Shown: positions 9,127-16,767 of the stretch, piece by piece
Position numbering within the stretch: position 1 is the first letter of the stretch
Layout of the letters: each line of letters starts with the position of its first letter
Source of the DNA: Pseudomonas lalkuanensis
GTDB taxonomy: Bacteria; Pseudomonadota; Gammaproteobacteria; Pseudomonadales; Pseudomonadaceae
Direction of reading: 5' to 3'
Assembly (NCBI RefSeq): GCF_008807375.1
Contig: NZ_CP043311.1
Span: 2,522,001 to 2,586,000, forward strand
DNA length: 64,000 bases
The notes under the pieces: model-generated
Told to the model about the DNA's origin: nothing
The model's input: the letters and a program-made list of their open reading frames with translations, nothing else
Database searches by the model: none
Program-made: the position numbers and the translations under genes

Positions 9127-10077
9127 ATGAACCCGATTCGTGTTCCCCGGCCGCCGTCGCTGGCAGCCGCCGTCACCATTGCGTCATTCCTCGTGCTACC
9201 GGCCCACGCCACCGAAAACGGCGTCGACAACATTGGTCCCGGGACCGATGGCTTCTTCACCCTGCCGCTGGACGTGAACAACCTGCCGGACCACATGTTC
9301 GCCTTCAACCTCTACTACAACCATTACGAGGCGAAGAAGCTGGACATCAGTTCCCTCGGTGGCAAGGTGCCGGACGTGAAGATCAGGTCCGACGCGATCA
9401 TCCCGCGCCTGGATTACCTGAGCCCGCTGAGGATCTTCGGCGGCCGTGTGGGTGGCTACGTCGCGCAACCCTACATGCGCCAGCAGGTCTCGCTGTTCGG
9501 CCTGGATAGCCGTCGCGAGAGCCAGGGCGACACCACGGTCGCACCGATCATCCTCTGGGACATGGGCAGGGACCTGACCCTGGGGGCCGCGCTGGAGATC
9601 ACCGTGCCCACCGGCGACTACGATGCGGCGCGCCCGGCCAATACCAGCAATAACTTCTACACCTGCAAGCCACTGTTTTCCGCGACCTGGCTGCCCACCG
9701 AGCTCACCGAGCTGTCGGTCAAGGCTACCTACAGCTTCAACGAGGAAAACCACGACACCGACTACCGCTCGGGCCAACTGTTCCACTTCGACTATTCCAC
9801 CAGCTACAGGGTGACCGACAACCTCCGGTTGGGGCTGAACGGCTACTACCTGAAGCAGACCACCGACGACGAGCAGTTCGGCAGGGCCGTGACCTTCATG
9901 GGCGAGGATGTCGACGACGGTGTGCGCGGCCAGGTGTTCGCCATCGGACCGGCCGTGCATCTGACCTTCCTCAAGTACGCCAGTTTCGAGATGCGCTGTG
10001 CCAAGGAATTCGCGGTGGAAAATCGTCCCGAAGGCGAGATGTTCTGGGCCAAGCTGAACCTGCCGTTCACCCTCTGA
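9127..10077 (+). CDS. sphA: SphA-like outer-membrane channel (phenol MetA-deg family)
   Basis: A 316-residue protein with a signal peptide ending near LPAHA (about residue 26). The rest is rich in alternating polar/aromatic beta strands (for example FAFNLYYNHYEAKK, LRLGLNGYYLKQT), ending in a terminal strand FWAKLNLPFTL. This is the pattern of the Phenol_MetA_deg/SphA outer-membrane family, whose members are thought to pass hydrophobic compounds. Divergence from an AraC regulator fits sphA. The ATG at 9127 is preceded by the purine-rich AAGAATGAG; an ATG at 9115 in frame is an alternative. Two hairpins follow the stop. Confidence 0.75.
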   Translation: MNPIRVPRPPSLAAAVTIASFLVLPAHATENGVDNIGPGTDGFFTLPLDVNNLPDHMFAFNLYYNHYEAKKLDISSLGGKVPDVKIRSDAIIPRLDYLSPLRIFGGRVGGYVAQPYMRQQVSLFGLDSRRESQGDTTVAPIILWDMGRDLTLGAALEITVPTGDYDAARPANTSNNFYTCKPLFSATWLPTELTELSVKATYSFNEENHDTDYRSGQLFHFDYSTSYRVTDNLRLGLNGYYLKQTTDDEQFGRAVTFMGEDVDDGVRGQVFAIGPAVHLTFLKYASFEMRCAKEFAVENRPEGEMFWAKLNLPFTL

Positions 10078-10099
10078 TCCTTCCCCGGAAAGAGTAAAG

Positions 10100-10158
10100 C
10101 CTCAGGTCGGTGACCTGAGGTTTCCGGTCGAGCGCCGGAAGCCTGGCATCACCAGGCT
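10100..10158. terminator. Two hairpins between convergent sphA and sphB
   Basis: Stem CCTCAGGTC / GACCTGAGG (10100-10120) and stem AGCCTGG / CCAGGCT (10140-10158), the second followed by TCGGCTTTT. They lie between the convergent ends of sphA and the sphDCB operon and are likely terminators. Confidence 0.6.
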
Positions 10159-10168
10159 TCGGCTTTTC

Positions 10169-10259
10169 GTAGGGTGGGTAGAGCGGAGCGAAACCCGCCA
10201 TTGGGCAATGGCAGGAGTGTTCCGCCATGGACCTGGGTGGTGGGCGGAAGCCCACCCTG
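10169..10259. repeat. GTAGGGTGGG inverted repeat element
   Basis: Begins CGTAGGGTGGGTAGAGC and ends GGTGGGCGGAAGCCCACCCTGC, so TAGGGTGGG at the left is inverted as CCCACCCT at the right. It is another of the intergenic repeat types of this genome and ends 14 bases from the sphB stop codon. Confidence 0.6.
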
Positions 10260-10273
10260 CAAGGCGCTGGCGG

Positions 10274-11551
10274 TCAGCTGTACACCGGCCAGGTCTCGAC
10301 GATCCGGCCATCGCGTACCGCCAGCAGGTCGCCGAACTGCAGCAGCACCGATTCGGACTGGGCCGGCCGCAGGAATACCTGGTCGTCCACGCCCAGGCCG
10401 ACGGCGCTGGAGCCGTTGACCATCTCCTGGTTGGAGCTGCGGCCATAGAGGCCGTTGAACTGCAGGCCGCTGGGGGACTCGAGCTCGGCCATCCAGTTGC
10501 CGCCGTAAATGAAGTAGGTTTCGCGCTGGTTGGGGTCCCACCAGGAGAACAGTGCCGACTTGCCGTCCAGCGCCGGAATCTTCACGGTCCCGGTGCTCTT
10601 CAGCACCGGGCTGGCGATGTAGGCCGCGGGCTGGTGTTCTGCTAGGGAAGGCAGGTCGTAGTGGGTCGGCTTGAGCAGCGCCGAGCCCACCGAAACCTCG
10701 CTGCTGGTGCGCTCGTGCTCGTGCATGCGGTAGCTCGGGCTTCCGGCGGTGTTCAGGGTCAGGCCCGGACGCCAGAGCGCGGCGTGTCGTGTGCGGGTGT
10801 AGTCGACGAAGCCGTCGTAGAGGGCCATGACCCTGGCGAACAACTCATCCGGCGAACCGAGTATGCCGGGCACGCCCATACCGACGAAGGGGTCGTAGCC
10901 CATGAAACCGGAGAACTCCAGATGCTGCGGGTTGGCACCGATCAGGGTGAGCATCCGCCCCAGGGTCGCATGGTCCTGCACCCCGCCACGGTGCAGCCCG
11001 ACATCCAGCTCGATGTTGATCCGCAGCCGCCTGTTCAGGGCCTGGGCCAGCCCCAGATACTGCTGCAGGCGCTCGGGGGTATCGAGCAGCCACTGCAACT
11101 GGGCGGCCGGGTCGAAGGGGCCGCGGTGGTTCTCGTAGAACAGCAGCGCCGAGCGGACCGGCAACGGCTTGCCGAGTAGCAGGTCGGCGTCGGGAAAGCG
11201 CTCGGCATCGTGATTGAGGAAAGGCTGGTGGAACGACATCAGCCGGCGGGTGCCGGCGCGGCGGGCGATGTAGTCGAGCAGTCGCGGGGAAGGCAGGGAC
11301 TTCTCCACCAGGCGCAGTGCCTTGCCGGCGCGGCGTACCGACTGCACCACCACATCGATGTTGTGATCCAGGCGGTCCAGGTCGATCAGCATGACCGGCC
11401 TCATCGGCCCGAGGGCCTTGAGCTCGCGATTCAGCCTGGCGAAGTACTCGCTGTACGGGGCGCCTTTGTCGGCTGGCCGCAGCCAGGCGCCAACCCCGGC
11501 GAGCAGCACGCCCGCACCGGCCGTACCGACGATGAAGTTGCGGCGATTCAT
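10274..11551 (-). CDS. sphB: Exported DSD1-like PLP-dependent enzyme, probable SphB
   Basis: A 425-residue protein with an N-terminal alanine-racemase-type barrel (MLIDLDRLDHNIDVVVQS, LVEKSLPSPRLLDY with the likely PLP lysine, then NIELDVGLHRGGV) and a C-terminal beta domain, the layout of D-threonine aldolase/D-serine dehydratase-like proteins. The N-terminus, NRRNFIVG followed by a hydrophobic stretch, is a twin-arginine export signal, so the cofactor-loaded enzyme should act in the periplasm. The start has a strong AAGGAG. It is the last gene of sphD-sphC-sphB with a 15-base gap. The substrate is inferred only by analogy with sphingosine metabolism; a D-amino acid or amino alcohol is equally compatible with the fold. 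Confidence 0.75.
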   Translation of the reverse strand: MNRRNFIVGTAGAGVLLAGVGAWLRPADKGAPYSEYFARLNRELKALGPMRPVMLIDLDRLDHNIDVVVQSVRRAGKALRLVEKSLPSPRLLDYIARRAGTRRLMSFHQPFLNHDAERFPDADLLLGKPLPVRSALLFYENHRGPFDPAAQLQWLLDTPERLQQYLGLAQALNRRLRINIELDVGLHRGGVQDHATLGRMLTLIGANPQHLEFSGFMGYDPFVGMGVPGILGSPDELFARVMALYDGFVDYTRTRHAALWRPGLTLNTAGSPSYRMHEHERTSSEVSVGSALLKPTHYDLPSLAEHQPAAYIASPVLKSTGTVKIPALDGKSALFSWWDPNQRETYFIYGGNWMAELESPSGLQFNGLYGRSSNQEMVNGSSAVGLGVDDQVFLRPAQSESVLLQFGDLLAVRDGRIVETWPVYS

Positions 11552-11566
11552 GGGTTCTCCTTGTTG

Positions 11567-12961
11567 TCAGGCCACGCCCAGGATCGATGACAGATGGGCA
11601 TTGAGGAACTTGCCGTGGGGGTCCAGCTCCCGGCGCACTTCGGTGAATTCCCTCCAGCGCGGATAGAGCGGTTGCAGGGTCCGGGCGTTCAGGGTGTGCA
11701 ACTTGCCCCAGTGCGGCCGGCCGGCGTACTTCCAGAAGATCGGCTCGATGGCGGCGAAGAAATTGTGGTGATCCATGCTGTAGTGCTGGTGCACGGAGAT
11801 CGAGCAGCTGTCGCGTCCTTCGAACATGCTCAGGGGGATGTCATCGGCCTTCACGTAGCGGTATTCGATTGGAAACCAGGTGCGCAGGTCCCTGTCGCGG
11901 ATCAGCTTGAGAATCTCGCGCAGGCAGGCCGGGCCGTACTCGGCAGGGACCGAGTACTCCATCTCGTTGAAACGCACGTTGCGCACGTTGGCGTAGATCT
12001 CGTGGGACTCGCCGACCCGGTCCTCGAAGCTGGCGATATGACGCAGGCTGTTGAGCAGCGCCCGGCGCGCGGACGGGAAGTCGCTGCCGTACTTGTCGAG
12101 GCTTTCGATCAGGCTGACGAACTCGTTGCCACCCTCCTGTGCGGGGTCCCGTGGTGGAGTGGCCGGGTCGCTGGTCTCGTTCAGGGCGACGGACAGCGCA
12201 TAGTCGGAGTGGGTGATCACCAGCATTTCCCAGTGCTGGTTCTCGCGGGTGTTCTTCTCCACGTCCTCCAGCAGTTCCTCGGTGCCGGCGATCCACTGCC
12301 GCTCGCGCAGGCGATAGGACGCGCGGTTCTGCAGCCGCACCCGAGTCGCCACGCCCAGCGCGCCGAGGGACACTCGCGCGGCGTTGAAGACTTCGGGGTT
12401 GCGCTGGGCGTCGCAATCCAGCACTTCGCCGCTGGCGGTCACCAGTTGCAGGCCCGTGACCAGGGAAGAATAGGAACCGAAGCCGACGCCGGTGCCATGG
12501 GTCGAGGTGGAAATCGCCCCGGCCAGGGTCTGGTAGTCGATATCGGCCATGTTGGGCAGTGCCTGGCCGATCTCCTTCAGCGCCGCGCCCATCAGTGACA
12601 TCGGTGTGCCGGCGGCGAATTCCGCCTGCAAAGTGCTGGCGTCGTGCCCGAGCAGGCCATTGAAGTAGCTGAGCGAGAGCAGGGTCCCGTCGGTGGGCAC
12701 CAGGGCACTGAAGGAATGGGCCGAGCCCACCGGGCGGACCTTGCCGTCAGCCTGGCGGATGACCTGGACCAGTTCGTCCAGGCTCTTCGGTGCCACTCGC
12801 GCCTGCGGCAGGCAGCTCTGCCCGCCGGACCAGTTGCGCCAGGGAATCAGGCGGGGGGCGCGAACCAGCTGCGCCATTGCCGGGGAGCTGGACAGTGCCG
12901 TGAAGGCAGCAGCGACGCCGGCCCGCTGCAGCAGCTGACGTCTGGTGAGGTGTATAGCCAT
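11567..12961 (-). CDS. sphC: Exported FAD-linked oxidase (D-arabinono-lactone oxidase family), probable SphC
   Basis: A 464-residue protein. Residues about 40-210 form the FAD-binding PCMH domain (VRPVGSAHSFSALV and TSTHGTGVGFG, typical of aldonolactone oxidases), and the C-terminal ALO domain carries RPHWGKLHTL. The N-terminus TRRQLLQRAG plus a hydrophobic segment ending in SPAMA is a twin-arginine signal, so it should fold with FAD before export. With the cytochrome c gene 14 bases upstream and the PLP enzyme 15 bases downstream it probably oxidises a sphingoid or amino-alcohol substrate and passes electrons to the cytochrome. The ALO family name does not prove a sugar lactone substrate. 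Confidence 0.8.
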   Translation of the reverse strand: MAIHLTRRQLLQRAGVAAAFTALSSSPAMAQLVRAPRLIPWRNWSGGQSCLPQARVAPKSLDELVQVIRQADGKVRPVGSAHSFSALVPTDGTLLSLSYFNGLLGHDASTLQAEFAAGTPMSLMGAALKEIGQALPNMADIDYQTLAGAISTSTHGTGVGFGSYSSLVTGLQLVTASGEVLDCDAQRNPEVFNAARVSLGALGVATRVRLQNRASYRLRERQWIAGTEELLEDVEKNTRENQHWEMLVITHSDYALSVALNETSDPATPPRDPAQEGGNEFVSLIESLDKYGSDFPSARRALLNSLRHIASFEDRVGESHEIYANVRNVRFNEMEYSVPAEYGPACLREILKLIRDRDLRTWFPIEYRYVKADDIPLSMFEGRDSCSISVHQHYSMDHHNFFAAIEPIFWKYAGRPHWGKLHTLNARTLQPLYPRWREFTEVRRELDPHGKFLNAHLSSILGVA

Positions 12962-12975
12962 GGGGAACCTTGTGC

Positions 12976-13365
12976 TTATTGGACGGGCTTACCGGACATG
13001 AAGGAAATCAGTGCCAGGAACTCTTCTTCCGAGCACTGCATGCACAAGCCCATCGGCGGCATGCCCTTGTAGCCGTTGATGCTGTGATCCAGCAGGCTGT
13101 CCGCCCCCTGGGCGACGCGTGGGCTCCAGGCAGCGACATCACCGGTCTGCGGTGCGCCGGAGGCCGGGTTGGCGTGGCACATCTTGCAGCTGTTGTCGTA
13201 GACCTGCGCCAGTTCCTTGTTGGCGGGAGTCAGCGCAGTAGTGGTGGCGCGTGGCGTGGCGGACTCGGGGGCTTCACCACAGCCGGCGAGCAGTCCGGCC
13301 AGGGCCAGCAAGGCAGCTGTGCGGCAGGGTCGCCTGGTCAGCGGCCTCGTTCTGGGTGTCTGCAT
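12976..13365 (-). CDS. sphD: Lipoprotein mono-haem cytochrome c, probable SphD
   Basis: A 129-residue protein with a signal sequence ending in the lipobox LLAGC, so it should be lipid-anchored. One haem motif CKMCH lies near residue 60, with the likely axial Met in GYKGMPPMG. A CMQC pair near residue 108 resembles cytochrome c5 proteins. It is the first gene of the sphD-sphC-sphB operon and has GAGAGGA as ribosome-binding site. It probably accepts electrons from the flavin oxidase SphC in the periplasm and feeds the respiratory chain. Confidence 0.8.
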   Translation of the reverse strand: MQTPRTRPLTRRPCRTAALLALAGLLAGCGEAPESATPRATTTALTPANKELAQVYDNSCKMCHANPASGAPQTGDVAAWSPRVAQGADSLLDHSINGYKGMPPMGLCMQCSEEEFLALISFMSGKPVQ

Positions 13366-13820
13366 GGCGTTCCTCTCTTGTGCCGTGCCCGCCAGGCGGA
13401 CACGGGTTCTTGTTGTGACAGGCAGAACGGAACACTAAGGCAGGCGCTGCCCGCGCCTGAGGGTATTGGCGGCCAACAAGGGGGGCTTATGAGGCCAGCG
13501 CGGCCAACTGTGATGGGAGATTCCGTCGATGAAGGGCACCAGGTTCACCCGCGTCTATCAGGACCCTGGTTTCGACATTCCGTGTCTGTCCCGATTGGAC
13601 TGTTCGAGGGTGGGCCGCCGGCTGTCCCTTTTGCCGGAACCGATGTGCTGAAACGGGCGGGCAGCGAGAAGGCAGCGCTATGCGCATGCGACGGGCGCAG
13701 CAGCGCTTGAAGTGCTTGTGTATAGTGCCGGTCCCGCCGATCTGTGCCGTTGCCGGCGGGCCGGCACATTGAGTTCATGGAAAAAACCTGCTGGAGCAGG
13801 ACGAGAAGGGAGATGTCGAG
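13366..13820. other. 455-base intergenic region: sph operon promoter, no supported gene
   Basis: Holds the promoter side of sphD with the candidate operator at 13460-13484. Further right is a TATAGT hexamer (13721-13726) without a convincing -35, and a GC-rich hairpin (GTGCCG / CGGCAC, 13744-13767) in the probable leader of lspA. Open frames here have no start signals or recognisable protein sequence. Confidence 0.6.
13460..13484 (-). promoter_or_regulatory. Candidate SphR operator upstream of sphDCB
   Basis: On the minus strand: CCCCCT, two bases, then TTGGCCGCCAATACCCT. The core TTGGC-C-GCCAA is a perfect inverted repeat. It matches the element before sphA at 20 of 25 positions and ends 94 bases before the sphD ATG, close to the 87 bases seen at sphA. 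Confidence 0.55.
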
Positions 13821-14315
13821 TTGGATTCCAGGGTGTGGTCGAAGTCGGGTTTTCTGCTGGTTTCCCTGATCGTGATCGTCGTCGATCAGCTGACGAAGTA
13901 CATGGCAGATGCCTCATTGGAGTTCGGGCGCGCGGTAGCCGTCCTTCCTTTCTTCGATCTCCAGCTCTCCTACAACACCGGTGCCGCCTTTGGAATGCTG
14001 GGTGATGCGGGCGGCTGGCAGCGCATTCTGTTCGCCGCCATCGCACTGGTAGTCATCGCGGCACTCCTGGTGTGGATCATCCGGCAGTCCAATGACCGAT
14101 TTATCCATGTTCTCGGCCTGGCCCTGGTACTTGGCGGCGCCGCCGGCAACCTGATCGATCGAGTCGTCTTCGGCCACGTGATCGATTTCGTTCTGCTCCA
14201 TTGGCAGGGGCGGGGCTTTCCCAATTTCAACTTTGCCGATGTCGCGATCAACGTCGGCGCCCTGATGGTGCTGCTGGGGTCCCTGGGGAGCAGGGAAGCG
14301 CCCGCTCAAGGGTGA
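13821..14315 (+). CDS. lspA: Signal peptidase II (isolated paralogue)
   Basis: A 164-residue, four-helix membrane protease that cleaves prolipoproteins in the inner membrane. The family motifs are present: VDQLTK near residue 21, YNTGAAFG at 51-58, and the catalytic aspartates D122 (GHVIDF) and D140 (FNFADVAIN). The start is TTG at 13821, chosen because AAGGGAG lies nine bases upstream; no in-frame ATG is available and GTG at 13833 is too far. The usual lspA lies between ileS and an FKBP gene, so this copy with unrelated neighbours is probably a second lspA. Its stop is followed by a small exported protein gene. Confidence 0.85.
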   Translation: MDSRVWSKSGFLLVSLIVIVVDQLTKYMADASLEFGRAVAVLPFFDLQLSYNTGAAFGMLGDAGGWQRILFAAIALVVIAALLVWIIRQSNDRFIHVLGLALVLGGAAGNLIDRVVFGHVIDFVLLHWQGRGFPNFNFADVAINVGALMVLLGSLGSREAPAQG

Positions 14316-14338
14316 TGTTCTGCTCCGGAAGCGATGCC

Positions 14339-14656
14339 ATGGACCGACTACGCGCACTGATGATCGCCACACTCCTGGCGGCCTGCGGCCCGGCACGGGC
14401 CATGGACGGGCAGGGCAACTCCGTCGATCACTTCACCGTCGCCACCAGCCTCGGCACCGCGGCGGTCAGCGAATCCACCAGCCATCCCGTGCAGCCCTAC
14501 ACGGCCGCCCGTGACGACGCCCTGGCCTACGTCGCGTCCGCCGGGGGCATCCACGGTGCTCAGCTGGAGCAGGCGCTGCGTCACTACCGGCACATGCATC
14601 CGCAGTCGACGCTGAGCGACATGCAGCTGGCCCTGGCCATCGCCAGCCAGGGTTGA
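14339..14656 (+). CDS. Small exported protein of unknown function
   Basis: A 105-residue protein with a hydrophobic N-terminus (LRALMIATLLAACGPARA) that reads either as a cleavable signal peptide ending in ARA or as a lipoprotein signal with LLAAC. The mature part is polar, with a QLEQALRHYRHMHP helix. I do not recognise a family. The ATG at 14339 has GGAAG about nine bases upstream; an in-frame ATG at 14315 overlaps the lspA stop (TGATG) and is an alternative. If it is a lipoprotein, its position directly behind a signal peptidase II gene is suggestive. Confidence 0.6.
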   Translation: MDRLRALMIATLLAACGPARAMDGQGNSVDHFTVATSLGTAAVSESTSHPVQPYTAARDDALAYVASAGGIHGAQLEQALRHYRHMHPQSTLSDMQLALAIASQG

Positions 14657-14815
14657 TCGGGGGCATCGAATCGCCGCGTTCATCCGTGGAATCGAATGAG
14701 CTAGCATCCAGAAGGACTTTTCGGCGCTGGCTGACTCGAAAGTCAGGACAATCTTTCTGGCTCGTGGTTAACTCAGCGTTTTCCTACAACACCACCTCAA
14801 ACAAGGACTATTGCA

Positions 14816-15313
14816 ATGGCTCAAGTAACCCTGAAGGGCAACCCGATCAACGTCGATGGCCAGCTGCCGCAGAAGGGCCAGCAGGCTCCGGCATTCAGCC
14901 TGGTCGGCGGCGACCTGGCCGACGTGACCCTGGCCAGCCTGAGCGGCAAGCGCAAGGTACTGAACATCTTCCCGAGCATCGACACCCCGACCTGCGCCAC
15001 TTCCGTGCGCAAATTCAACGTCGAAGCCAGCAAACTGCCGAACACCGTGGTGCTGTGCATCTCCGCCGACCTGCCGTTCGCCCAGAAGCGCTTCTGCGGC
15101 GCTGAAGGCCTGGAGAACGTGGTGAACCTGTCCACCATGCGCGGCGCCAACTTCCTCAAGGACTACGGCGTAGCCATCGCCAGCGGCCCGCTGACCGGCG
15201 TCGCCGCCCGTGCCGTCGTGGTGCTGGACGAGAACGACAAGGTCCTGCACAGCGAGCTGGTGGGCGAGATCGCCGACGAGCCGAACTACGCGGCTGCCAT
15301 CGCCGTCCTGTAA
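14816..15313 (+). CDS. tpx: Thiol peroxidase, atypical 2-Cys peroxiredoxin
   Basis: A 165-residue Tpx. The peroxidatic cysteine is C60 in [16 protein letters not shown] and the resolving cysteine is C94 in KRFCGAEG, exactly the spacing of the Tpx subfamily; length is also standard. It reduces hydroperoxides using thioredoxin. It has its own upstream region of about 160 bases and a strong terminator, so it is probably a single-gene unit. Confidence 0.95.
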   Translation: MAQVTLKGNPINVDGQLPQKGQQAPAFSLVGGDLADVTLASLSGKRKVLNIFPSIDTPTCATSVRKFNVEASKLPNTVVLCISADLPFAQKRFCGAEGLENVVNLSTMRGANFLKDYGVAIASGPLTGVAARAVVVLDENDKVLHSELVGEIADEPNYAAAIAVL

Positions 15314-15330
15314 CGGATGCGGAAATGAAG

Positions 15331-15357
15331 AAGGGAGGCTTGAGGCCTCCCTTTTTT
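15331..15357 (+). terminator. Intrinsic terminator of tpx
   Basis: Perfect stem GGGAGGC / GCCTCCC with a five-base loop followed by six T residues, 18 bases after the tpx stop. Confidence 0.9.
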
Positions 15358-15383
15358 GTGCGCGCTGCGGGATCGAGGCTGAC

Positions 15384-15425
15384 CTGTGGGAGCGAATTCA
15401 TTCGCGATTGAAATCGCTCCCACAG
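15384..15425. repeat. REP-like element, complete palindrome
   Basis: Starts CTGTGGGAGCGAATTC and ends AATCGCTCCCACAG, giving a near-perfect inverted repeat around ATTCGCGATTG. It lies between the tpx terminator and the end of the TldE-like gene. Confidence 0.85.
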
Positions 15426-15438
15426 ATGGAAGGGACAC

Positions 15439-16767
15439 CTACAACGTCAGCTTCAGGTTTCCCAGCAATGCTCCCGGGAGCAGCGCCGACCAGGTCTGGC
15501 GTTCGCCATAGGTGCTGCTGGACAGGCGCAGCTGGCGTTCCTGGGTCAGGGCTTCCAGCTGGTCGCCGAGCAGGCTGAACAGGCTGTCGTCGAAGCGCAT
15601 GGTGTCCACCGGCGCCTGGATCTGGCCGTCTTCCACCCAGAAGGTGGCGAAGCGGGTCATGCCGGTCATGCGCGCGGCGGGCAGGTCGGACCAGTTCAGG
15701 TACCAGAGGTTGCCGATATAGAGGCCGTGGTCCAGTTGTTCCAGAACCTTGTCCACGGGCAGGGTACCGGGGCCCATCACCAGCGACTGGGTGGCTTCAT
15801 TGGCGTCCGCGCAGTTGGCTTCCAGCCCGTACTCACGGGCGCTGCGGGGATAGACCAGTTGCCCGGCCAGCTTGCCGTCGCGCACCAGGGCCACGTCGCA
15901 GCGCGGTGCACCCTCGGGGCCGAAGGCCGGGGCGAGTGCGCCGGCCACCTGTTCGTCCAGGTTCAGCAGCGGACTGAAAGAAGCGCTGCCGTCCTGCAGG
16001 CGCTGCAGGGGGCTTTCCTTGTTGGCCAGGGCGCGGGCGGAGAAGCCGGTCCAGGACAGCATGCCCAGCACTTCGTCCAGGGCTGCCGGGGCCAGGTAGG
16101 CGCGGTAGTCGCCGGGTTGCAGGTGGCGCACCGGTTTGCCCAGGTGCTCCAGTTGCTGGCGGGCATTGGAGAAGCGGCTGGCGAAGTCGGCAGCGTCCCA
16201 GCGTGCGCCGGCGTAGTCGGCCTTCACCGCCTGGTGGTTGGCGTGGAACAGGCTCCAGTCGAAGTTGAAACAGTGGGCGGCATGCCAGCCAAGGGCGCCG
16301 AAGCTGTTGGCGAAGCCCCGGTAAAGCGGTCCGGCGGCGTAGATGCCCACCAGGTCGAGGCCGTTGGCGGCCTTGTCGATCTCGGCCAGCACGCTGGTGC
16401 AGTCGGGGAGGTTGGCGTCGTCCACCGCACGGCGGTGCCAGGCCGAGCGCTCCACTTGCAGGTACGGGTCCGGCGGCAGTTGGCAGATCACCAGGCGCAG
16501 CTGCACCAGGCCTTCGGCCAGGTGCTGGCGGTCGCTGTCCAGGTCGCCGGAGAGGGTGATCGCAATTTCCGCGCTGCGGTCGTTGCGGATCAGGCGCAAG
16601 CGGCCGGTGGCCTGGATCACATGGCCTGCCTGGCGCACCTGGGCGCGGTTGAACCGGACGAACTCGGACTCCTCGGCGCTGTACCAGAGACTGAAGTCCT
16701 CGCCTGCCTGCAGGCTGGCGCGCAGGCTCTCGGCCAGGGCGGTGAAGCGGGATTCTGCGTCGGCCAT
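15439..16767 (-). CDS. TldE/PmbA-type metalloprotease partner subunit
   Basis: A 442-residue protein of the TldD/PmbA family. It lacks the HExxxH zinc motif of TldD, as TldE/PmbA subunits do, and keeps the C-terminal family region (GMTRFATFWVEDGQI). In the known system TldD and TldE form a heterodimeric protease for small or unfolded peptides such as microcin B17 precursor and CcdA. Its ATG shares one base with the stop of the upstream TldD-like gene (TGATG), so the pair is co-translated. An upstream extension of 14 codons is possible but the overlap argues for this start. Confidence 0.8.
   Translation of the reverse strand: MADAESRFTALAESLRASLQAGEDFSLWYSAEESEFVRFNRAQVRQAGHVIQATGRLRLIRNDRSAEIAITLSGDLDSDRQHLAEGLVQLRLVICQLPPDPYLQVERSAWHRRAVDDANLPDCTSVLAEIDKAANGLDLVGIYAAGPLYRGFANSFGALGWHAAHCFNFDWSLFHANHQAVKADYAGARWDAADFASRFSNARQQLEHLGKPVRHLQPGDYRAYLAPAALDEVLGMLSWTGFSARALANKESPLQRLQDGSASFSPLLNLDEQVAGALAPAFGPEGAPRCDVALVRDGKLAGQLVYPRSAREYGLEANCADANEATQSLVMGPGTLPVDKVLEQLDHGLYIGNLWYLNWSDLPAARMTGMTRFATFWVEDGQIQAPVDTMRFDDSLFSLLGDQLEALTQERQLRLSSSTYGERQTWSALLPGALLGNLKLTL

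Noticed and set aside
13721..13726. TATAGT as a sigma-70 -10 for lspA
   Set aside because: No recognisable -35 at 16-18 bases; TTGAAG upstream is only eight bases away. Mentioned only as part of the intergenic region.
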